Source: an uncultured Caldimonas sp. (lineage in GTDB: Bacteria; Pseudomonadota; Gammaproteobacteria; Burkholderiales; Burkholderiaceae). From it: a stretch of DNA of 64,000 bases. The notes beneath the pieces are model-generated. The model made no database searches and was not told where the DNA came from. It was given only the letters and a program-made list of their open reading frames with translations. Each line of letters begins with the position of its first letter. The stretch's first letter is position 1. The stretch spans positions 1-64,000 of the forward strand of contig NZ_CAMLJQ010000018.1 of assembly GCF_946480305.1 (NCBI RefSeq). The letters are read 5' to 3'. Position numbers and translations under genes: made by a program. This document shows positions 33,223-41,661 of the stretch, piece by piece.

Positions 33223-33250
33223 AAAGCCGGGCCGGTGCGCCCGGCTTTTT
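33223..33250 (+). terminator. Intrinsic terminator after phoX
   Basis: A 10-bp stem AAAGCCGGGC/GCCCGGCTTT with a 6-nt loop and a T run, 20 nt after the phoX stop. Confidence 0.85.
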
Positions 33251-33300
33251 CGTTGGGCGCCGGGCGTATGATCCGCCGCATCCTCGCTCCGCCCCCTGCC

Positions 33301-33504
33301 ATGCCGCTGCTGCCCCTTCGTGTTCTGACGATCGCGTTGCTCGCGTGCTCGCTCCATGGCTGTGCCGTCGTCAGTGTGGCGGGCGCCGCTGCCGGGGCGG
33401 CCATTTCCGTTGGAGGCGCCGTCGTCACGACCGGCGTGAAGGTCACCGGCGCCGTGATCGAGGCTGGCGTCGATGCGGTCTCGGACGACGACGAGGACGA
33501 CTGA
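33301..33504 (+). CDS. Small lipoprotein
   Basis: 67 residues. The signal ends in the lipobox LHGC (IALLACSLHGCAVVSVAG); the short mature part is an Ala/Gly/Val stretch and ends in an acidic tail DDDEDD. ATG at 33301 is preferred because the signal peptide starts there; an earlier ATG at 33268 lies inside a TATGAT promoter-like hexamer. Function unknown; small lipoproteins of this type are frequent in related genomes. Confidence 0.65.
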   Translation: MPLLPLRVLTIALLACSLHGCAVVSVAGAAAGAAISVGGAVVTTGVKVTGAVIEAGVDAVSDDDEDD

Positions 33505-33510
33505 CGCCTG

Positions 33511-34365
33511 TCAGTGGTGGCCCGCCGGGCGCTCCAGACGGGCACCCAACGCCACCAGCCGCGGCCGGACCTCGTCGAGCAGGAACTGCGGGCTCAGGTG
33601 AAATGCCGGACCACCGCAGTTGATGGCCATCAGCGAGCGAGCGCCTTCGGGGCGGAATGCGACAGCGATTGCGTTCACGTCCTTCTGCCAATCCCCGAAC
33701 GAGCAGCAGACGCCGAACTCCCGGTATTGCTGGATCGCGGCCTCGATGCCCTGCCGGATGCGCGGCCACGCCATTTCATCGAGCTCACGGATGCGCTCCA
33801 TCAGGTCATGGCGTTCGGCCTCCGGGCAGGCGGCCAGGTAGGCGCGCCCCATCGCCGTCGTGGCCAGCGGTATGCGCGAGCCGACGTCGAGGCTGAGCGT
33901 GAGCGCCGAGGGGCTGCGGCAGTTCTCGACGTAGATCATGCTGAGCCGGTCGCGCGTGCCGAGCGACACCATCGCCTGCGAGTGATCGGCGAGGTCCTGC
34001 ATCAGCGGGCGGGCGAGCTGCCGTACATCCATGCGCGCCAGCACGGTGCTGCCGAGCGACAGCGCGGCCGTGCCGAGCCGATAGCGGCCGGTGTCCTCCA
34101 CGTAGTCCAGGAAGCCCAGCTTGGTGAGCGTGTAGGTCAGTCGCGAGATCGTCGACTTCGGCAGGCTGCAGCGTTTCGCCAGCTCCTGGTTGCTCAGCAT
34201 CTTGTCGCTGGAGCGGAAGCAGCGCAGCACCTCCAGCCCGCGCGCAAGCGCCGTGACGAAGTGGCGGTCCTCCTTGATGCGCGGCGCATCGCGCGGCGGC
34301 ATGCCAGCGCTGTTGTCGTTCGGGGTCTCGTCCTGCCCGCTGGAGGCTGGGTGGTTCAGGGCCAT
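33511..34365 (-). CDS. IclR-family transcriptional regulator
   Basis: 284 residues: N-terminal winged helix (LARGLEVLRCFRSSDKMLSN, KRCSLPKSTISRLTYTLTKL) and the IclR effector domain (SLGTRDRLSMIYVENCRS, GRAYLAACPEAERHDLM, VNAIAVAFRP). The start is supported by AAAGGA before the ATG at 34365. It is divergent from a 3-hydroxyacyl-CoA dehydrogenase gene; a near-palindrome at 34425-34441 in front of it matches those before the two plus-strand genes, so autoregulation is likely. Confidence 0.9.
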   Translation of the reverse strand: MALNHPASSGQDETPNDNSAGMPPRDAPRIKEDRHFVTALARGLEVLRCFRSSDKMLSNQELAKRCSLPKSTISRLTYTLTKLGFLDYVEDTGRYRLGTAALSLGSTVLARMDVRQLARPLMQDLADHSQAMVSLGTRDRLSMIYVENCRSPSALTLSLDVGSRIPLATTAMGRAYLAACPEAERHDLMERIRELDEMAWPRIRQGIEAAIQQYREFGVCCSFGDWQKDVNAIAVAFRPEGARSLMAINCGGPAFHLSPQFLLDEVRPRLVALGARLERPAGHH

Positions 34366-34424
34366 GCTGTCCTTTCGAGGCACATCGTGCCGCTGCACAC
34401 GGCGCTTCCTGGTTTCGGAATACC

Positions 34425-34441
34425 GTGCCGCATTGCAGAAC
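34425..34441 (-). promoter_or_regulatory. Putative IclR operator 1 (regulator promoter)
   Basis: GTGCCGCA-T-TGCAGAAC: the right arm is identical to operator 3, the left arm is degenerate. It lies 60 nt upstream of the iclR start. Confidence 0.5.
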
Positions 34442-34541
34442 CGACAGTGTGCACTGCCCACGGCCCCACCCCGCCCCTCGGAACCCCTCCTTGACGGAAC
34501 AAGCCTCACCCCGCAACATCGGATACTTCACATCTTCAAAA

Positions 34542-34562
34542 TATAGTTCTGCAATGCAGTTC
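34542..34562 (+). promoter_or_regulatory. Putative IclR operator 2 over a leaderless promoter
   Basis: GTTCTGCA-A-TGCAGTTC at 34546-34562, centred on the ATG at 34554; the left arm is perfect, the right differs at two bases from the ideal palindrome. TATAGT at 34542-34547 is a possible -10, which would start the mRNA at the ATG. Binding here would block initiation directly. Confidence 0.5.
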
Positions 34563-36077
34563 ACCGATCTCACCCGCATTCAACTGGCCGTGGTCGGCGC
34601 CGGCGTCATGGGCCGGGGCATTGCGCAGATCGCCGCGCAGGCGGGCTGCACCGTGTTGCTGTTCGATGCCAAGCCCAATGCGGCCGCGGCCGGCGTCCAA
34701 GAGCTGACGCAGACGTTCGACAAGCTGGCGCAGAAAGCCAAGCTGAGCAAAGAAGCGGCCACCGCTGCCGCGGCACGCCTGCGCGCCGTCGACGCACTCC
34801 CGCAGCTGCAGGCGTGCGACGTGGTCGTGGAAGCGGTGGTCGAGGACCTGGCCGTCAAGCGCCAGTTGTTTGCCGAGTTGGAGACGATCGTGCGGCCCGA
34901 CTGCGTGCTGGCAACGAACACTTCATCGCTGTCCGTCACTGCCATTGCCGCGGGCCTGAAGCATCCGCAACGCGTGGCCGGGTTCCACTTCTTCAACCCC
35001 GTGCCGCTGATGAAGATCGTCGAAGTGATCGACGGCCTGCTCACGCAGCCCGGCGTGGGCGACTTCCTGCTGAAGCTCGGCGAGCACCTCGGGCACACCG
35101 CCGTGCGCGCGAAAGACACGCCCGGCTTCATCGTCAACCATGCCGGCCGCGGCTACGGCACCGAGGCGCTGCGCCTGCTGAACGAAGGCGTCGCCGAGTT
35201 CCACCAGATCGATCGCATCCTGCGCGACACCGCCGGCTTCAAGCTGGGACCCTTCGAGTTGATGGACCTCACGGCGCTGGACGTCTCGCACCCCGTGATG
35301 GAATCGATCTACCACCAATACTACGAAGAGCCCCGCTTCCGGCCGCAACCCTTGACGCGCCAGATGCTCGCCGCCGGCCTGGTGGGACGCAAGGTGGGGC
35401 GCGGGTTCTATCGGTACGTCGACGGGCAGGCCGAACGGTACGAAGAGCCACCCGCCCCCACCGTGCGCCCGTCGCGCGTGTGGATCAGCAGCGCCGACGA
35501 ACGCGGCCACCGCAAGGCGTTGGAGCTGGTTCGCATGCTGGGCGGCACCATCGACGAGGGCGAACGCCCAGCGGACGACAGCTTGTGCATCGTGACCCCG
35601 CTCGGGCACGACGCAACCACGTGCGCGACTCGAGAGCGGATCGACGCGAGCCGTACGGTCGCCATCGACACGCTGTTCGACAGCAGCCGACGCCGCGTGG
35701 TGATGAGCACGCCGGTCACGAGCGTCGCCACGCTCGAGCAGGCCCGTGGCTTGTTCGGCAGCGACGGTGTGCCCGTCTCGATGATCCGCGACTGCGCCGG
35801 CCTGCTTGCACCACGGGTGGTGGCCACCATCGTCAACATCGCTTGCGAGATCGCGCAGCAGCGCATCGCGCGGCCGCACGACATCGACCTGGCCGTGACG
35901 CTGGGGCTGGGGTATCCGCGAGGGCCGCTGGCCTGGGGCGATCATCTCGGTGCGCGCACGGTCTTGACGGTGCTCGACGAACTGCTCGCCAGTACCGGCG
36001 ACCCACGCTACCGCGCCAGCCCGTGGCTGAGGCGCCGGGCACAACTCGACGTGTCCCTGCTCACCGACGAAGCCTGA
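34554..36077 (+). CDS. 3-hydroxyacyl-CoA dehydrogenase (PaaH-like)
   Basis: 507-residue NAD-dependent enzyme oxidising 3-hydroxyacyl-CoA, as in phenylacetate or fatty/aromatic acid catabolism. N-terminal Rossmann domain (VVGAGVMGRGIAQIAAQAG), catalytic segment VAGFHFFNPVPLMKIVEVI, DTPGFIVNHAGRGYGTEALR, the 3HCDH C-terminal domain, and an extra C-terminal 3HCDH-like domain (LGLGYPRGPLAWGDHLG) as in the long PaaH type. No ribosome site precedes the ATG at 34554, which lies in the centre of a palindrome. No other pathway gene is beside it except the binding protein downstream. Confidence 0.88.
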   Translation: MQFTDLTRIQLAVVGAGVMGRGIAQIAAQAGCTVLLFDAKPNAAAAGVQELTQTFDKLAQKAKLSKEAATAAAARLRAVDALPQLQACDVVVEAVVEDLAVKRQLFAELETIVRPDCVLATNTSSLSVTAIAAGLKHPQRVAGFHFFNPVPLMKIVEVIDGLLTQPGVGDFLLKLGEHLGHTAVRAKDTPGFIVNHAGRGYGTEALRLLNEGVAEFHQIDRILRDTAGFKLGPFELMDLTALDVSHPVMESIYHQYYEEPRFRPQPLTRQMLAAGLVGRKVGRGFYRYVDGQAERYEEPPAPTVRPSRVWISSADERGHRKALELVRMLGGTIDEGERPADDSLCIVTPLGHDATTCATRERIDASRTVAIDTLFDSSRRRVVMSTPVTSVATLEQARGLFGSDGVPVSMIRDCAGLLAPRVVATIVNIACEIAQQRIARPHDIDLAVTLGLGYPRGPLAWGDHLGARTVLTVLDELLASTGDPRYRASPWLRRRAQLDVSLLTDEA

Positions 36078-36215
36078 CCTGCCCACTTGGTGTGCTGTCC
36101 CGCTGTGCAGCACGGGCGCCTGTCGCGTGTCGCGACGACGACAATTTCCTAGGACGAGACCCAGTGTTGGATCGGTCTCTTCGCCGCTACCCTTGTTTCA
36201 CAAGTGAATAGACAG

Positions 36216-36232
36216 GTTCTGCACTGCAGAAC
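36216..36232 (+). promoter_or_regulatory. Putative IclR operator 3 (perfect palindrome)
   Basis: GTTCTGCA-C-TGCAGAAC is an exact 8+1+8 palindrome in the 201-nt gap before the ABC binding-protein gene, 46 nt upstream of its ATG. Same arms as operators 1 and 2. Confidence 0.6.
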
Positions 36233-36278
36233 TTCCGATGAACGAGGACGGCCCGCCGGGCCGGGTGAGGAGACGAAG

Positions 36279-37427
36279 ATGCCCCTGCTGCGCCGCGGCC
36301 GACGCCTGTTGCTTGCGATCTCCACGGTGATAACCGTGTCCACCCAGGCGGCCTTGGCCGCCCCCGACATCGTGATCGGGCAGGTCGCTCCGTTGAGTGG
36401 CGTGATCGCCGGCACCGGCGACGAATACGTGGCAGGAGCGCATGCGTACTTCTCTCACGTGAACGCGCGTGGTGGCGTGAATGGCCGCAAGATCCGCGTG
36501 GTGCTGAAGGACGATGGCTACAAGCCGGAACTGACGCTGCAACACACGCGCCAGATGCTCGAACAGGACAACCCGGTTGCGCTGTTCGGCTTTGTCGGCA
36601 CCGCGAACATCCTTGCGCTGAACAAGAACAAGGTGCTCAGCGAGGCCGGCATCGCCCTGCTCGCACCGTACACCGGCGCCGCGGACCTGCGCGAGCCGGT
36701 CAATCCGCACCTGTTCCACATCCGCGCCAGCTACACCGACGAGACCGCCAAGATGGTCGAGCACCTACACACCATCGGGTTGCGTCGCTTTGCGGTGATG
36801 TACCAGAACGACGGGTTCGGCAAGAGCGGGCTGGCCGGCGCCGAGCAGGCCACCACCCGGCTGGGGCTGCAGCTCGTGGCAGCGGGCCATTACGACCGGA
36901 CCAAGCCCGAGGAAGTCGACGAGGCGGTGAAAGCCATCGCGCCTGCCAACCCCGATGCCGTGATCATGGTGTCGGTCAACCGGGCATCGGCCGCGTTCGT
37001 GAAAAAGCTGCGCGCCGCCGGCAGTCGGGCGCAGCTCTTCAGCATCTCGGTCGTCAACTTCAAGGAGCTGCTGAAGAACGCCGGCGAGGACCTGGCGCGC
37101 GGTATCGGCATCTCGCAGGTGATGCCCTTCCCCTACTCGCCCTCCGCACCGGTGGTGCGCGAGTTCCACGCGCTGATGAAGCAGTACGCGCCGGACAAGG
37201 TCATCTCCTACGCCAGCATCGAGTCGTTCATTGCCGCCAAGGTGATGGTGGAGGCGCTGCGCCGCAGCGGCCCCGAGCCGAGCCGGGAACGGGTGCTCGC
37301 GGCCTTGCAGAACATGCGTGAGTACGACGTCGGCGGCTTCAAGATCGGCTTCGGGCCTGACGACCGCGTCGGTTCACGCTACGTCGAAGTGACGGTCATC
37401 GGGCGCGACGGACGATTGCTGCGCTAG
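36279..37427 (+). CDS. Branched-chain-amino-acid-type ABC transporter substrate-binding protein
   Basis: 382 residues, periplasmic, with a signal peptide (LLLAISTVITVSTQAALAAP) and the Peripla_BP_6 fold: IVIGQVAPLSGVIAGTGDEY, GGVNGRKIRVVLKDDGYKPE, VAVMYQNDGFGKSG-like segment RFAVMYQNDGFGKSGLAG. ATG at 36279 has GGAG upstream. No permease or ATPase gene is adjacent, so it is an orphan binding protein. A palindrome shared with the iclR and dehydrogenase promoters suggests that its ligand is linked to that pathway. Confidence 0.87.
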   Translation: MPLLRRGRRLLLAISTVITVSTQAALAAPDIVIGQVAPLSGVIAGTGDEYVAGAHAYFSHVNARGGVNGRKIRVVLKDDGYKPELTLQHTRQMLEQDNPVALFGFVGTANILALNKNKVLSEAGIALLAPYTGAADLREPVNPHLFHIRASYTDETAKMVEHLHTIGLRRFAVMYQNDGFGKSGLAGAEQATTRLGLQLVAAGHYDRTKPEEVDEAVKAIAPANPDAVIMVSVNRASAAFVKKLRAAGSRAQLFSISVVNFKELLKNAGEDLARGIGISQVMPFPYSPSAPVVREFHALMKQYAPDKVISYASIESFIAAKVMVEALRRSGPEPSRERVLAALQNMREYDVGGFKIGFGPDDRVGSRYVEVTVIGRDGRLLR

Positions 37428-37462
37428 GGCCTGTTCACGTTACCGAGGTCTGCACGAGCGCT

Positions 37463-39811
37463 TCACTCGATCGGCGTCAGCTTCGCGACGCTCAGCGCCA
37501 GCCACTTCAGGCCATGTCTGCCGAAGTTGATCTGCGCCCGCGCGTCGGCCCCGCTGCCTTCGAGCGTGACGATCACGCCCTCGCCGAACTTGGTGTGGAA
37601 CACCGACTGCCCCACGCGCAGCGCGACGCCGTCCGACGTGGACACCTTGGGCTCGATCTTCTTCTGACCGCCACCGAATGACGAGGCGCCCGACGCCACT
37701 TCGGCCCAGGCCGAGCGCGGGTCGCGTGCGAAGCTCGAACCGAAGCCCTGCACCTTGGGCGTGATCCATTTCAACGCGCCCTCGGGCAATTCGTCGAAGA
37801 AGCGGCTCTTGACGTTGTAGCGCGTCTGCCCGTGCAGCATGCGCGTCTGGCTGTGGCTCAGGTACAGCCGCTTGCGCGCACGCGTGATCGCCACGTACAT
37901 CAGCCGCCGCTCTTCCTCCAGGCCTTCATAGTCGGACAGCGAGTTCTCGTGCGGGAACAGGCCTTCTTCGAGGCCGGTGATGAACACGCAGTCGAACTCC
38001 AGGCCCTTGGCGGCATGCACCGTCATCATCTGGATCGCGTCCTGCCCGGCCTGCGCCTGGTTGTCGCCCGCCTCCAGCGCGGCGTGCGTCAGGAACGCTG
38101 CCAGCGGCGACACGATCTCGCCCGTCTCGGCATCAGGTGTGATGTCGGCCAGCGCCACCGCCGGCGGGTCGCCCTCGGCCATCGCGCCGGCCTGCTCGTC
38201 GATCGGCAGCGCCACGGCATCCTTGCCGAAGCCCTCCTGCGTGACGAAGGCTTCGGCAGCGTTGATCAGTTCGTCCAGGTTCTCCAGCCGCTCGCGGCCT
38301 TCCTTCTCGTTGCGATAGAAATCGGTCAGCCCGGACGCTTCGATCACGTGCTCGATGATCTCGCGCAGCGTGAGGCCGCGGGTGGCATCGCGCATCGCGT
38401 CGACCAGGGCATTGAACGCAGCGAGATTCGCGCCGCCCTTGCCCGTCACCGCGCCGGTGCTCTGGTACAGGCTGCGTCCGCTCGCCCGCGCTGCATCCTG
38501 CAACTGCTCGATCGTGCGCGCACCGATGCCGCGTGTCGGGAAGTTGACCACGCGCAGGTAGCTGGTGTCGTCGTTCGGGTTCTCGAGCAGCCTCAGATAG
38601 GCCAGTGCATGCTTGATCTCGGCGCGCTCGAAGAAGCGCAGGCCGCCATACACGCGGTACGGAATGCCGGCATTGAACAGCGCGCTTTCGAGCACCCGCG
38701 ACTGCGCGTTGGAGCGGTACAGGATCGCGATCTCGATGCGCGGCGTGCCTTCGCGGTGTAGTTGCTGCGCTTCTTCGAGCAGCCATTGCGCCTCGGCATA
38801 GTCACTGGTGGCTTCGTACACGCGCACCGGCTCGCCGGGGCCTGCCTCGGTGCGCAGGTTCTTGCCCAGGCGCTTGCGGTTGTGGGCGATCAGTTCGTTG
38901 GCGGCGTCGAGGATGTTGCCGTAGCTGCGGTAGTTGCGCTCCAGCTTGATGACGTGCTCGACGCGGAACTCGCGCTCGAAGTCCGACATGTTGCCGACCT
39001 GCGCGCCGCGGAAGGCATAGATGCTCTGGTCGTCGTCGCCCACGGCGAACACGCTGTTGCTCTGGCCCGCGAACATCTTGAGCCAGGCGTACTGCAGGCG
39101 GTTGGTGTCCTGGAACTCGTCGACGAGGATGTGGCTGAAGCGCCGCTGGTAGTGCTCGCGCACCGCGGGCTGGTCGCGCATCAGCTCGTAGGTGCGCAGC
39201 AGCAGTTCGGCGAAGTCGACCACGCCCTCGCGCTGGCACTGGTCTTCGTAGGCCTGGTAGATGTCGACCAGCGTGCGCGTCTGCTCGTCGCGCACCGTCA
39301 CGTCCTTCGGGCGCAGGCCCTCTTCCTTGCTGCCCGCGATGAACCACGTGACCTGCTTGGGCACGAAGCGCTCTTCGTCGAGGTTCATGCCTTTGATGAC
39401 GCGGCGCACGGCAGAGAGCTGGTCCTGCGAGTCGAGGATCTGGAAGCTCTGCGGCAGTGCGGCGAGCTTCCAGTGCGCACGCAGGAAGCGGTTGCACAAG
39501 CCGTGGAAGGTGCCAATCCACATGCCTCGCACCGGAATCGGCAACATGGTGCCCAGGCGCGTCAGCATCTCCTTCGCCGCCTTGTTGGTGAAGGTCACGG
39601 CCATCACGCCGGCCGGTGACACCTGGCCCGTCTGGATCAACCACGCGATGCGGGTGGTGAGCACGCGCGTCTTGCCGGAGCCGGCGCCGGCCAGGATCAG
39701 CGCATGCCGGGCGGGCAGCGTGACGGCGGCCAGCTGCTCGGGGTTGAGGTTGTTCAGCAGGGCGCTGCCGGGAGCCGGAGAGGGAAACGTTTCAGGCGGG
39801 AGCGGGTTCAT
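37463..39811 (-). CDS. uvrD: ATP-dependent DNA helicase UvrD/PcrA
   Basis: 782-residue SF1A 3'-5' helicase of nucleotide-excision and mismatch repair. Motifs in order: the Q-motif region LNPEQLAAV, Walker A LAGAGSGKTRVLTTR, ITFTNKAAKEM-type segment AVTFTNKAAKEM, ILVDEFQDTN, VGDDDQSIYAFRGA, ERNYRS, MTVHAAKGLEFDCVFITGLE and YVAITRARKRLYLSH. The C-terminal KFGEGVIVTLEG domain is present. Long and unbroken. Confidence 0.95.
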   Translation of the reverse strand: MNPLPPETFPSPAPGSALLNNLNPEQLAAVTLPARHALILAGAGSGKTRVLTTRIAWLIQTGQVSPAGVMAVTFTNKAAKEMLTRLGTMLPIPVRGMWIGTFHGLCNRFLRAHWKLAALPQSFQILDSQDQLSAVRRVIKGMNLDEERFVPKQVTWFIAGSKEEGLRPKDVTVRDEQTRTLVDIYQAYEDQCQREGVVDFAELLLRTYELMRDQPAVREHYQRRFSHILVDEFQDTNRLQYAWLKMFAGQSNSVFAVGDDDQSIYAFRGAQVGNMSDFEREFRVEHVIKLERNYRSYGNILDAANELIAHNRKRLGKNLRTEAGPGEPVRVYEATSDYAEAQWLLEEAQQLHREGTPRIEIAILYRSNAQSRVLESALFNAGIPYRVYGGLRFFERAEIKHALAYLRLLENPNDDTSYLRVVNFPTRGIGARTIEQLQDAARASGRSLYQSTGAVTGKGGANLAAFNALVDAMRDATRGLTLREIIEHVIEASGLTDFYRNEKEGRERLENLDELINAAEAFVTQEGFGKDAVALPIDEQAGAMAEGDPPAVALADITPDAETGEIVSPLAAFLTHAALEAGDNQAQAGQDAIQMMTVHAAKGLEFDCVFITGLEEGLFPHENSLSDYEGLEEERRLMYVAITRARKRLYLSHSQTRMLHGQTRYNVKSRFFDELPEGALKWITPKVQGFGSSFARDPRSAWAEVASGASSFGGGQKKIEPKVSTSDGVALRVGQSVFHTKFGEGVIVTLEGSGADARAQINFGRHGLKWLALSVAKLTPIE

Positions 39812-39974
39812 CCGCCGATTCTAGGAGCCTGCGCCGAGGCCCTCCCGGCCGGGGCCACGCGTCCTGCTTCCCGTACGTAAAGTTCGGCAAAGCTCGATTG
39901 CGCCCCGCCGCCGCGCTCGGTCGACCGGGTAGCCTGTGCGCCCGACGCAAGGACAAAAAGCACCCGGAGGACCT

Positions 39975-40511
39975 GTGGACGCGCAACTCACCCCCTATCG
40001 CCTCAGCACGATCGCCGCGACGCTGCTGCTCGGCTTGATGGCGGGATTCTTCTTTGCTTTCGCAATCGACGTCGCTCCTGCGATGACACACCTCCCGGGC
40101 CCTGCCTACGTGGAGGCGCAGCAATGGATCAACCGGGTCGTGCGCAACGCGACGTTCGGCAGCGTCTACTTCGGTTCCACCCTTCTGGCTTTCGTCCCCG
40201 CAGTGATCGCCGCGTGCACGCGACGTCGGGCACTCGCCGCCGCCTGGACGCTGGTGGCCCTCGTGTACTTCGCTGCCGTCTTCTGGTTGACGCGCAGCGT
40301 CAACGTGCCGATCAACGAGGCCGTGGCCGCATGGAACCCTGCCGCGCCGCCCGCCGACTGGACGCTGTGGCGCGATCGCTGGAACGAAGCGAACGTGTGG
40401 CGGGCCTGGGCCTCGTTCGGCTGCTTCGCGGCCGCGACGGTTTTGACCACCTTGTCACGAAGCACGCCCGCGAGAGTCCCCATGTCGCGCCACGGGATAC
40501 CCGCCGCGTAG
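39975..40511 (+). CDS. DUF1772 (anthrone-oxygenase-like) membrane protein
   Basis: 178 residues with four membrane segments (AATLLLGLMAGFFFAFAIDV, VYFGSTLLAFVPAVIAAC, LVALVYFAAVFWLTR, then a C-terminal segment) and the family motif NVPINEAVAAWNP near the third helix. GTG at 39975 is chosen because GGAGG lies 4 nt upstream; another GTG at 39936 is possible. Function unknown in bacteria. Confidence 0.75.
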   Translation: MDAQLTPYRLSTIAATLLLGLMAGFFFAFAIDVAPAMTHLPGPAYVEAQQWINRVVRNATFGSVYFGSTLLAFVPAVIAACTRRRALAAAWTLVALVYFAAVFWLTRSVNVPINEAVAAWNPAAPPADWTLWRDRWNEANVWRAWASFGCFAAATVLTTLSRSTPARVPMSRHGIPAA

Positions 40512-40590
40512 AATGCGCCACCGGGCCCAAATTTTGGCGCCCGGTTTTCTTTTGCGGCTCCCCTGCCTGCTCAGGGGCCTTCTGCCGCAA
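40509..40590 (+). promoter_or_regulatory. Structured leader region upstream of guaC
   Basis: TAGAAT (40509-40514) overlaps the preceding stop codon and could be a -10. It is followed by a terminator-like hairpin (separate entry) and a second, nested stem: outer TTGCGGC/GCCGCAA (40552-40558/40584-40590), inner CCCCTG/CAGGGG (40560-40565/40572-40577). About 90 nt then lead to a TAGGAGC ribosome site. It may be an attenuator-type leader or only the terminator of the upstream gene plus a structured spacer. Confidence 0.35.
40521..40553 (+). terminator. Intrinsic terminator or attenuator between DUF1772 and guaC
   Basis: CCGGGC/GCCCGG stem enclosing CCAAA/TTTGG, followed by TTTTCTTTT, 10 nt after the DUF1772 stop. 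Confidence 0.8.
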
Positions 40591-40683
40591 CCGCCGGGCC
40601 TCAAGTCAAGCGCTCGCAGCCATTGGGCCGCGCACTGCCACAACGCGCCGCCTCCTGTCTGAACCGGCCCCTAGGAGCAAGCC

Positions 40684-41661
40684 ATGGAAATCTTCGACTA
40701 CGACAACGTGCTGTTGCTGCCGCGCAAGTGCCGCGTGGAAAGCCGCAGCGAATGCGATCCCTCGACCGAGTTCGGCGGCCGGCGCTTCAAGCTGCCGGTG
40801 GTGCCCGCGAACATGAAGACCGTGGTGGACGAGCCCATCTCCGAATGGCTGGCCGCCAACGGCTACTTCTACGTGATGCACCGCTTCGACCTCGACAACG
40901 TGGCCTACGCGAAACGCATGCGCGACAAGGGTTTGTTCGTCTCGATCAGCTCCGGCGTCAAGCAGCCCGACTACGAGGTGATCGACCGGCTCGCAGCCGA
41001 CGGCGTGGGCGCCGACTACATCACGATCGATATCGCGCACGGCCACGCCGACAGCGTGCAGCGCATGATCGGCCACATCAAGCACAAGCTGCCTCGGGCC
41101 TTTGTCATCGCGGGCAACGTCGGCACGCCGGAGGCCGTGATCGACCTCGAGAACTGGGGCGCGGACGCGACCAAGGTCGGCATCGGGCCGGGCAAGGTGT
41201 GCATCACGCGTCTGAAGACCGGCTTCGGCACGGGCGGCTGGCAGCTCTCGGCGCTGAAGTGGTGTGCGCGGGTGGCCACCAAGCCCATCATTGCCGACGG
41301 CGGCATCCGCGAGCATGGCGACATCGCCAAGAGCGTGCGCTTCGGCGCGACGATGGTCATGATCGGCTCGCTGTTCGCGGGCCATGAAGAGTCGCCGGGC
41401 CGCACCGTCGAAGTGGACGGCAAGCTGTTCAAGGAGTACTTCGGCTCCGCCAGCGACTTCAACAAGGGCGAATACAAGCACGTCGAAGGCAAGCGCATCC
41501 TCGAGCCCGTCAAGGGCACGCTGGCCGAAACGCTGCGCGAGATGCAGGAAGACCTGCAAAGCTCGATCAGCTATGCGGGCGGGCGCTGCCTGGCCGACAT
41601 CCGCCGCGTCAACTACGTGATCCTGGGCGGCGATAACGCCGGCGAGCATCTGTTGATGTAG
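40684..41661 (+). CDS. guaC: GMP reductase
   Basis: Converts GMP to IMP with NADPH, linking guanine and adenine nucleotide pools. 325 residues, the length of the GuaC2-type enzyme. Catalytic-loop cysteine in [20 protein letters not shown]; nucleotide-binding segments [19 protein letters not shown] and [16 protein letters not shown]; flap region [23 protein letters not shown] precedes the ATG. The last 53 nt overlap the convergent tetR gene, an unusually large overlap. Confidence 0.94.
   Translation: MEIFDYDNVLLLPRKCRVESRSECDPSTEFGGRRFKLPVVPANMKTVVDEPISEWLAANGYFYVMHRFDLDNVAYAKRMRDKGLFVSISSGVKQPDYEVIDRLAADGVGADYITIDIAHGHADSVQRMIGHIKHKLPRAFVIAGNVGTPEAVIDLENWGADATKVGIGPGKVCITRLKTGFGTGGWQLSALKWCARVATKPIIADGGIREHGDIAKSVRFGATMVMIGSLFAGHEESPGRTVEVDGKLFKEYFGSASDFNKGEYKHVEGKRILEPVKGTLAETLREMQEDLQSSISYAGGRCLADIRRVNYVILGGDNAGEHLLM

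Noticed and set aside
33268..33300. Earlier start codon for the small lipoprotein
   Set aside because: It lies in a TATGAT promoter-like hexamer and would put 11 extra residues before a good signal peptide.
40512..40683. Purine riboswitch before guaC
   Set aside because: The conserved purine-riboswitch core and kissing loops are not present; only simple hairpins are seen.
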